Positions 38,034 to 43,805 of a DNA stretch of 43,805 bases are shown here, in pieces. A program made the position numbers and the translations under genes. Position 1 is the stretch's first letter. Each line of letters opens with the position of its first letter. The DNA comes from Geodermatophilus ruber (GTDB lineage Bacteria > Actinomycetota > Actinomycetes > Mycobacteriales > Geodermatophilaceae). Below the pieces are notes generated by a model, which saw only the letters and a program-made list of their open reading frames with translations, ran no database searches and was not told where the DNA came from. The DNA lies in assembly GCF_900114385.1 (NCBI RefSeq), contig NZ_FOSW01000007.1, forward strand, positions 1-43,805, written 5' to 3'.

Positions 38034-41000
38034 GCCGGGTCATCCCCCCAGCCGGTCGGCCACCGCCGGGCCACCTCGGCGCCGGCGGTCGCGGCGGCCG
38101 CGCACGCCAGCACGACCAGCCAGGACAGCGGGTCCAGCGGGATGCAGCCGAAGAACCGGCTCACCCCGGGGGTCTGGACGACGCCGGCCAGCACGGCGAG
38201 CGACCCGGCCGCGGTGACCAGTACCAGGGGACTGCGGCGCCCGGCCCAGGCGGTCTGGCCCAGCTGGGTGGCGATCAGCGCGGCCAGGCCCATCGTGCCG
38301 GCCCGGCCCCGGGGACCGGTGAGCCGCCCGATGCCCCACGCCGCGGTCGCGCCGGCCGCCGTCGCGGCACCGCGGACCAGCACCAGCCGCCGCACCTCCC
38401 GGGTGAACCCGCGCCGGGGGCCGGCCCGCAGGGCCTCGGCCAGCCGGTGGCCGGCCAGCGGCCCGTCGTCCTCCGCGGGGACGGCGCCCCGTGGCGCGGC
38501 CACGGCGACGGCCATCGCCGGGAACATGTCGGTGAGCAGGTTGACCAGCAGCAGCTGCCGGGTGTTGAGCGGTGCCCGCCCACCGAACGCCGTGCCGAGC
38601 ACGGTGAAGGCCACCTCGCCGGCGTTGCCGCCGACCAGCACCGAGACCGCGTCGCGCACCCGGGACCACAGGGCGCGGCCCTCGCCGATCGCGTCGACCA
38701 GCCGGGTCAGGTCCAGGTCGGTGAGCACCAGGTCGGCGGCGGCCCGCGCGGCGGGCGATTCCGCGCCGGAGACGCCGACACCGACGTCGGCCAGCCGGAT
38801 CGCCGCGGCGTCGTTCACCCCGTCCCCGGTCATCGCCAGGGTCGCGCCGGCCCGCCGCAGCGCGGCCACCAGCGCCACCTTCTGCTCCGGGGAGAGCCGG
38901 GCGAACACCGCCGCCTCCCGGACCAGCCGCGTGCGCTCGCTGTCCGGGGCGCGGGCGAGCTCGGCGCCGGTGACCACCCGGTCGGCGTCGGGCACGCCGG
39001 CCTGCCGGGCGATGGCGCTGGCGGTCCCCGGGTGGTCACCGGTCGCCACCACCACGCGGACCCCGGCGGCGGTGAGCTGCTGCACGGCCCGCACCGAGGA
39101 GTCCCGCACGGTGTCGGCCAGGCCTACCAGCCCCCGCAGGGTGAGCCCGTGCGCGGCCTCCTCCAGGTTCCCGGGCGGGCCGTCGAGCGGGCGCTCGGCG
39201 ACCGCGAGCACGCGCAGCCCGTCGCCGGCCAGCTCCCGGACCCGCGCGCGGACGTCCCTGGCCGCCGGGCAGCGCGCCAGCACGACCTCCGGCGCGCCCT
39301 TCACCACCAGGCGCCCGCCGCGCACCGCCGCGGAGAAGCCCCGCCCGGCGGCGAACGGCAGGCTGTCCCCCGCCTCCCCGCCGGCGCCCAGGCCGCGTGC
39401 CGCCGCGGCCTCCACGACCGCGCGGTCCGTCTCGTGCGCCCGCTCGTCACCGTTGCCGACGCCGGCCGCGGCCAGCCCCAGCAGCCCGTCCTCGCCGGGG
39501 TCGTCCGGGCCGAGCGGCAGGAGCCGGACCACCCGCAGCCGGTTCTCGGTGAGCGTCCCGGTCTTGTCGAAGCAGACCGTGTCCACCCGGCCGAGCGCCT
39601 CGAGCACCCGGGCGCTGCGAACGACGGCGCCCCGCCCGGACAGCCGCCGGGCGGCGGCCTGCTGCGCCACCGTCGCCACGAGCGGCAGCCCCTCGGGTAC
39701 CGCGGCCACCGCGACCGCCACGCCGTCCCGGACGGCGGCCCGCAGCGGGCGGCGCCAGAGCACGCCGAGGGCGGTGACCGCGGCGCCGCCGGCGAGGGTC
39801 AGCGGCAGCACCTGGCGGGTCAGCTCGCCGAGCCGGGCCTGGACGCCGGCCGGTGGCGCCGCGGCACCGGCCGCCCGCGTGGCCCGGCCCGCCTGGGTGG
39901 CGTCCCCCACGGCGACCACGACGGCGCGGCCGCTGCCGGCGACCACGGTGGTGCCCGCGAAGAGCATGCAGCTGCGCTCGGCCACCTCCGCCCCGGGCGT
40001 GGCGGCCACGGACTTCCCCACCGCCAGCGACTCCCCGGTGAGGGAGGACTCGTCCACCTCCAGGTCCGCGGCCGCCAGCAGCCGGGCGTCGCAGGCCAGC
40101 ACGTCGCCCGGCTCGACCTGCACCACGTCACCGATCCGCAGCGCGCTGCCGGGGACGTCCTCGCGGCCGCCGCCATCGGTCTCCCGGTGCACGACGACGT
40201 CCTGCTCGAGCAGCAGCGACTCCAGCGCGGTCTCCGCGCGCAGCCGCTGCAGCCCGCCGATCAGCGCGTTGCCGGCGGTCACGCTGCCCACGAGGACGGC
40301 GTCGGTCGCCTCGCCGAGGATCGCCGTCGCCGCGGCGCCGGCGGCGAGGACAGGGGTGAGCGGATCAGCGAGCTCGGCGGCGACCGTCCGGGCCAGCCGG
40401 GCCGGCACCCGCACTCCCGGATGCGCCCGGACCCGCTGCAGCGGCGCCAGCAGGGACGGTGGACGGCGTGCCGGCTCCCGGGGTAGGTCCGCCAGCCGGC
40501 GCAGCACCTCCTCGGCGTCGAGTGCGTGCCACGGGGTGTGCCCGGCCGGCGGCGGGATCGGCCGGGCGTCGACGCGGACGGCCGCCGCGGCGCCGGCCAG
40601 CATGGTCACCGCCGTCGCCGTCTTGCCCGGCGTGGTCGCCCGCCGCTGCCCGGCGCGAGGGCTGCCCACCGCGGCGAGCAGGCTCCCCAGCACGTTGCCG
40701 GTCAGCGCCGTCGCCACCGACCGCCGGCTCACCGCGCGGGCGTCGGCGGTCCCGGCGACGAGGCGGCAGGCGTCGGCCAGCCCGGGCCGCGTGACCAGGT
40801 CGGCAGCCCACGCGGGCGCGCACCCGGCGCGGAGCGGGGCGACGGCGACATCGGCGGCCAGCAGCCCGGCACCGTCCTGCGCGGAGACCAGGAGCACCCC
40901 GGAGCCGGCCGCCTGCAACCGGCGCACCGTCCCGACCAGCGGCTCCTCCGGCGGGGCGACCTCGTCGGCGGCTCCGGCGAGCTCGCCGATACCGGCGTGC

Positions 41001-42580
41001 GCGGTGAGCACGAGGCGGTGGCCGGCGTCGGCGGCGGCGGTCAGCAGCGCCTCGGCGTGCGGGTCCAGCTCGGGGGCGACGGTCACCGAACCGAGCCGCC
41101 GCCGCCCCTGGAACAGGCGGTGGACGGCGGCGCCCGGCACGTCCGGCGAGGGCCGGGGCGGGCCCAGGCGCAGCCGCCCGCCGTTCTGCTCCGCGGCCCC
41201 GTCCGCCGGGCCGGTGGCCCCCAGCAGCCGGGCGGCCGCCGACCAGACGGCGGCGTCGTCCCACCCCCGGGCCGCCGCGCACGCCGCGATCACGACCGGC
41301 GGCCCGGTGCACAGCGCGTCCCCGTCGGCCACGACGACGTCCACCCGGTCCAGCCGCCGGTAGGCCGAGCCGTCCATGGGCAGCACGTCACGGCGGCACA
41401 TCAGCAGGTCCAGCGCTGCGGCGAACGCCTCCCGTCCCTGGACGGCGGGTTTGGGGGTCAGCACCTTGAGCAGGTCCGCCGACCGGTCGGGGCGGCCGGT
41501 CAGCAGCAGGAGACCGACTGCGGCGGCGAGCTCGGTGGGGCCCAGCCTCGCCTCGTAGGTCTCGATCGGCCCCGGGGGCAGCGGGCGGGGGCGCGGTCCC
41601 GGCGGCTGCAGCGGCTCCTCGGCGCCCTCGTCCGGCTCACGGCCGCAGAGCTCCCGCTCCCGGCGCCGCCACACCTGCCTCCGGGCCCGCATCTCCACGG
41701 CCGCCTGCAGCGCCGCGGCGGCATTGAGCGTGGGCACGGTCGGGCTCTGGGTGAGCGCGTGCAGCAGCGCGCTCGTCCCGGTGAACACCAGGTCGGTGCC
41801 GATCGGCCCGATCCGCCGCTCGAGCCCCTCCTTGATCCACTGCTGGGAGTCCAGGAGGGCGACCGCGAGCGTGGCGTGGCGGGTCAGTGCCGGGATCGGC
41901 AGCACCTTGGCGGCGTAGGCCACCCCGACGGCGGCGGTGTCGATCGCGGCTTCCACGAGGGCGGCCAGCAGCGGCTCGAGGTCGGCCGGGTGGTCCTGGG
42001 TCCGGGGGAACAGCCGGCGCCGGCCGCGGGCCTGCTCGATCGCGGTCACCGCGCCGACGACGTCCTCGGCGGTGATGCGGCGGGCGTCGAAGGCGACGAG
42101 CACGCGGCCGACGACGTCGTTGACCGTGGCCCACTCGACGCCCTCCAGCCGCTCGAGGTGGCGGCGCAGGGTGCGGCGGGCATCCGGGGGCTCGCCCTCG
42201 GCGGGCGTGCAGAGCTCGATCTGCACGCGCCCCCGATCGACCCACACCCGGCGGGTGTGCCGCGCCAGTGGCGGCTCGACCATGCCCTGAGCGGCGTCCA
42301 CGAGGTCGTGCAGGTGTCCCTCGGGAAGGGGATCGCCGCCGGTGACCAGCGTGCCGACGGCGCGGGTGCCGGAGACCACCACGGTCCGGGTCAGCGCGAG
42401 GGAGTCGCGGGCCAGCGCGGCACCCGCCCCGACCGCGGCCCGCACCGTCCCGCGGGCGGTCCGGGCCGTCTCGCCCAGCAGACCGGCCGCCAGCACGGCC
42501 CCTGTCGGTGCCGCGGCGGCGAGCCGGGCGGCGGCGCCCGCGGTGGAGGGCACCGACGTGATCCGGCGGAGCAGGGACAT
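37652..42580 (-). CDS. Large cation-transporting P-type ATPase (CtpI/CtpH-like)
   Basis: A 1642-residue open frame resembling mycobacterial CtpI/CtpH. Residues 1-650 form an extended N-terminal region with helices and an HMA-like part lacking CxxC (RRVWVDRGRVQIELC). The pump core follows: DESSLTGES actuator loop, VAAVPEGLPLVATVA in TM4, Asp1005 in FDKTGTLTEN, MTGDGVNDAAAIR and the C-terminal helices. PEGLP suggests a Ca/Mg/heavy-cation type. ATG 42580 follows GAGGAACCGCC. Reading past WPTGWG at 38044-38049 (six Gs), the frame runs 129 residues into the antisense strand of the FUSC-like gene. A seventh G would give WGG and a stop at 38040. The natural C-terminus is probably there. Confidence 0.85.
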   Translation of the reverse strand: MSLLRRITSVPSTAGAAARLAAAAPTGAVLAAGLLGETARTARGTVRAAVGAGAALARDSLALTRTVVVSGTRAVGTLVTGGDPLPEGHLHDLVDAAQGMVEPPLARHTRRVWVDRGRVQIELCTPAEGEPPDARRTLRRHLERLEGVEWATVNDVVGRVLVAFDARRITAEDVVGAVTAIEQARGRRRLFPRTQDHPADLEPLLAALVEAAIDTAAVGVAYAAKVLPIPALTRHATLAVALLDSQQWIKEGLERRIGPIGTDLVFTGTSALLHALTQSPTVPTLNAAAALQAAVEMRARRQVWRRRERELCGREPDEGAEEPLQPPGPRPRPLPPGPIETYEARLGPTELAAAVGLLLLTGRPDRSADLLKVLTPKPAVQGREAFAAALDLLMCRRDVLPMDGSAYRRLDRVDVVVADGDALCTGPPVVIAACAAARGWDDAAVWSAAARLLGATGPADGAAEQNGGRLRLGPPRPSPDVPGAAVHRLFQGRRRLGSVTVAPELDPHAEALLTAAADAGHRLVLTAHAGIGELAGAADEVAPPEEPLVGTVRRLQAAGSGVLLVSAQDGAGLLAADVAVAPLRAGCAPAWAADLVTRPGLADACRLVAGTADARAVSRRSVATALTGNVLGSLLAAVGSPRAGQRRATTPGKTATAVTMLAGAAAAVRVDARPIPPPAGHTPWHALDAEEVLRRLADLPREPARRPPSLLAPLQRVRAHPGVRVPARLARTVAAELADPLTPVLAAGAAATAILGEATDAVLVGSVTAGNALIGGLQRLRAETALESLLLEQDVVVHRETDGGGREDVPGSALRIGDVVQVEPGDVLACDARLLAAADLEVDESSLTGESLAVGKSVAATPGAEVAERSCMLFAGTTVVAGSGRAVVVAVGDATQAGRATRAAGAAAPPAGVQARLGELTRQVLPLTLAGGAAVTALGVLWRRPLRAAVRDGVAVAVAAVPEGLPLVATVAQQAAARRLSGRGAVVRSARVLEALGRVDTVCFDKTGTLTENRLRVVRLLPLGPDDPGEDGLLGLAAAGVGNGDERAHETDRAVVEAAAARGLGAGGEAGDSLPFAAGRGFSAAVRGGRLVVKGAPEVVLARCPAARDVRARVRELAGDGLRVLAVAERPLDGPPGNLEEAAHGLTLRGLVGLADTVRDSSVRAVQQLTAAGVRVVVATGDHPGTASAIARQAGVPDADRVVTGAELARAPDSERTRLVREAAVFARLSPEQKVALVAALRRAGATLAMTGDGVNDAAAIRLADVGVGVSGAESPAARAAADLVLTDLDLTRLVDAIGEGRALWSRVRDAVSVLVGGNAGEVAFTVLGTAFGGRAPLNTRQLLLVNLLTDMFPAMAVAVAAPRGAVPAEDDGPLAGHRLAEALRAGPRRGFTREVRRLVLVRGAATAAGATAAWGIGRLTGPRGRAGTMGLAALIATQLGQTAWAGRRSPLVLVTAAGSLAVLAGVVQTPGVSRFFGCIPLDPLSWLVVLACAAAATAGAEVARRWPTGWGDDPAQGDCSFASSGAMAASARRTSATTLPATNRSSSVVVRARRRSVTNAARASWPSANALGSADAWSTDRSAVARAVSVRAAGGRSAGPSATRSNSARSVSAISWVSSSTRSASRSRARARRYCWSTSVR

Positions 42581-42627
42581 GGCGGTTCCTCGGGCTGGCT
42601 CCCCGGACGGTACGCCCGAAGGCGCAC

Positions 42628-42657
42628 CCCGCGGGGTGGTGGGGGGGGAACCGCGGG
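42628..42657 (-). terminator. Hairpin after the CPBP protease gene
   Basis: CCCGCGG (42628-42634) and CCGCGGG (42651-42657) form a perfect 7-bp inverted repeat with a 16-base loop holding an eight-G run. It starts immediately downstream of the protease stop on its strand and precedes the ATPase start, so it could separate the two transcripts. Confidence 0.45.
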
Positions 42658-42658
42658 A

Positions 42659-43375
42659 TCAGCCGGCGCGCCGGGCGGCTGCCGCGGCGAGCGCACCGAG
42701 GCAGTTGGTCGCCAGGTGCAGCAGCACCGGGGCGAGCAGGCTGCCGCTGCGCAGCCGCAGCCAGGTGAACACCAGCCCGGCGGCCGCGGTGCCGAGGCAG
42801 GCCAGCAGCACCGCCAGAACCCGCGCCGCGCCGTCCCCGGCCAGGTCGTTGGCCGCCAGCGCGCCGAGCGTCGGGCGGACGTGCCAGACGCCGAAGACCG
42901 CGGCGGCCAGCCCGGCCGCCGCCGGCAGCGGCAGCACCCGGGCGAGGGCGGCCAGCAGCACGCCGCGGAAGGCCACCTCCTCCCAGACCACCGTGCCGAG
43001 CGGGATGCGGACGAGCACCTGGACGGCGAGCGCACCGCCGGGCAGGCCGGCCAGCCGCTCGTCCTCCAGCAGCGGCCGGAGGGAGGGCACGGCGAGGGCC
43101 ACCGCGTAGCCGGTCGCCACGACGCCCGCGGCCGCACCGCCCCAGCGCGCGCCCGCGGCCCACCGGCGGCGGTCGAGCCCCAGTTCCGCCCACGAGAGGC
43201 CGACGGCCCGGGCCGCCGCCAGCAGCAGGGCGGTCGCCGCCAGGTTGACCCCCACGTAGACCGTCGTCGTGCCGGGCAATGCCGGTATCACGAGGTTGTT
43301 CCAGCCGGCGAGGACGAGGGCCAGCGAGGCGGCGAACACCGCCTCCCACCGGCGTCCGCGGGGGTGGGCATGCAC
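42659..43375 (-). CDS. CPBP family intramembrane glutamic endopeptidase
   Basis: A membrane protein of about 238 residues with seven to eight helices. It carries the CPBP (CAAX protease / bacteriocin-processing) motifs: [16 protein letters not shown] (EEx3R), [14 protein letters not shown] (FxxxH) and [13 protein letters not shown] (HxxxN). These residues form the catalytic site within the membrane; substrates are unknown, and roles in self-immunity or membrane protein turnover are known for relatives. The start is uncertain. GTG 43375 ([13 protein letters not shown]) is used because the first helix follows and the upstream frame is Pro-rich, but no good ribosome binding site is seen. It is divergent from the cold-shock gene. 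Confidence 0.8.
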   Translation of the reverse strand: MHAHPRGRRWEAVFAASLALVLAGWNNLVIPALPGTTTVYVGVNLAATALLLAAARAVGLSWAELGLDRRRWAAGARWGGAAAGVVATGYAVALAVPSLRPLLEDERLAGLPGGALAVQVLVRIPLGTVVWEEVAFRGVLLAALARVLPLPAAAGLAAAVFGVWHVRPTLGALAANDLAGDGAARVLAVLLACLGTAAAGLVFTWLRLRSGSLLAPVLLHLATNCLGALAAAAARRAG

Positions 43376-43636
43376 CCGTGGTGGATGCCCGGTGCGTGCC
43401 GGCTCACGCTCGCCGTCGGCGCCGCCACGCGGACCTGGCCGGGCCGGGGTGCGGTGCTGGGGAGCCGGCTCCGGGTGGGGAGCCGGTTCCTGACCCGGTG
43501 ACCGGCTCGCCGGTGCAGCCTGCGGGGTGGGACCGTGGACGGGTAGGAACCACGGAAGTGCCGGCGGGACGCGGCACCGTGGGTGGAGCTGGCGAGGCAG
43601 ACGCGCCGGCGCAGCGAGGTTCAGGAGCACAGGAAA

Positions 43637-43805
43637 TGCCGCAGGGCACGGTGAAGTGGTTCGACGCGGAGAAGGGCTTCGGGTTCATCGCCCCCGACGA
43701 CGGCGGGCGGGACGTGTTCGTGCACTTCAGCGCGATCGACGACCAGGGCGGGTTCCGCACCCTCGACGAGGGCCAGGCCGTGGAGTACGAGGCCAGCCAG
43801 GGGCA
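43637..43805 (+). CDS. Cold-shock protein (partial, runs off the window)
   Basis: The first 56 residues of a CspA-family single-stranded nucleic-acid-binding protein. [15 protein letters not shown] holds RNP1 (KGFGFI) and DVFVHFSAI holds RNP2 (VFVHF). [17 protein letters not shown] follows, matching the family up to about residue 55 of 65-70. ATG 43637 lies after CAGGAGCACAGGAA. The 261 bases upstream, between this gene and the divergent protease, include a tandem GGGGAGCCGG(C/T)TCC (near 43459-43491) and an inverted repeat GTGCCG...CGGCAC around 43559, either of which could be regulatory. Confidence 0.95.

Noticed and set aside
40526..43501. 991-residue plus-strand frame opposite the ATPase and protease
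   Set aside because: Antisense shadow: Gly/Arg/Gln-rich, crosses two real genes and their intergenic region, no ribosome binding site.
1..43805. Prophage, plasmid origin or integrative element as the source of the whole window
   Set aside because: No integrase, phage structural, replication or conjugation genes, no tRNA-adjacent att site; only one insertion-sequence edge is present.

Overview
The window reads as chromosomal DNA of a very high-GC actinobacterium. GC is well above 70% by eye, third codon positions are almost all G or C, GTG starts are frequent, and many starts overlap the preceding stop as GTGA or ATGA. The gene content (DUF2267, DUF1326/DUF2182 and DUF6221 families, a CtpI/CtpH-like giant P-type ATPase, a fused beta-phosphoglucomutase/GH65 protein) fits a Geodermatophilaceae-type organism such as Blastococcus, Geodermatophilus or Modestobacter. 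That placement is inference. No rRNA, tRNA or CRISPR array was recognised, and no stretch longer than 300 bases lacks a gene or remnant.

Layout. 1-3.2 kb: the 3' end of an IS5-type transposase lying against a decapitated cupin gene, an intact cupin protein, a DUF1326 protein and an MFS exporter. 3.2-12.6 kb: a carbohydrate block. A leftward operon encodes a FucP-like sugar symporter, a PfkB kinase, a fused beta-phosphoglucomutase/GH65 phosphorylase and an overlapping trehalose-phosphatase. It has a candidate promoter and a perfect palindromic operator, and an ABM monooxygenase, a Usp-like protein and phosphoglucose isomerase (pgi) lie next to it. Together these could import or phosphorolyse a disaccharide, convert beta-glucose-1-phosphate to glucose-6-phosphate and pass it to fructose-6-phosphate.

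12.7-20.1 kb: a nitrile/nitrogen block. A leftward gene set encodes an NADH-oxidase-like flavoprotein, a small unknown protein, a DsrE-fold protein of the Sll0783/MSMEG_0572 nitrogen-starvation family and a cobalt-type nitrile hydratase (beta, alpha, accessory), followed by a frameshifted gene remnant. A divergent XRE-cupin regulator controls the shared intergenic region, and a carbamate kinase follows. Two copies of a structured repeat abut stop codons here and show compensatory changes in their stems.

20.2-30 kb: accessory metabolism. This contains an SMP-30 homologue with a degenerate metal site, a DUF2182/DUF1326 pair, two DUF2267 genes, an SBP56/methanethiol oxidase, a DUF6221 protein, an MFS transporter, an FMO-like monooxygenase with an N-terminal NTF2-like region, a flavodoxin-family protein and a small acidic protein.

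30-43.8 kb: a secreted subtilisin with a repetitive Pro/Gly/Gln linker and IPT/TIG domain, a truncated cation/proton antiporter, a membrane protein with an HxHH motif, a PHBH-type FAD monooxygenase, a hydroxyacid-oxoacid transhydrogenase, an aromatic-acid-exporter-like protein, a 1.6-kilo-residue P-type ATPase whose C-terminus runs antisense into its neighbour after a G6 tract, a CPBP protease and the start of a cold-shock gene that leaves the window.
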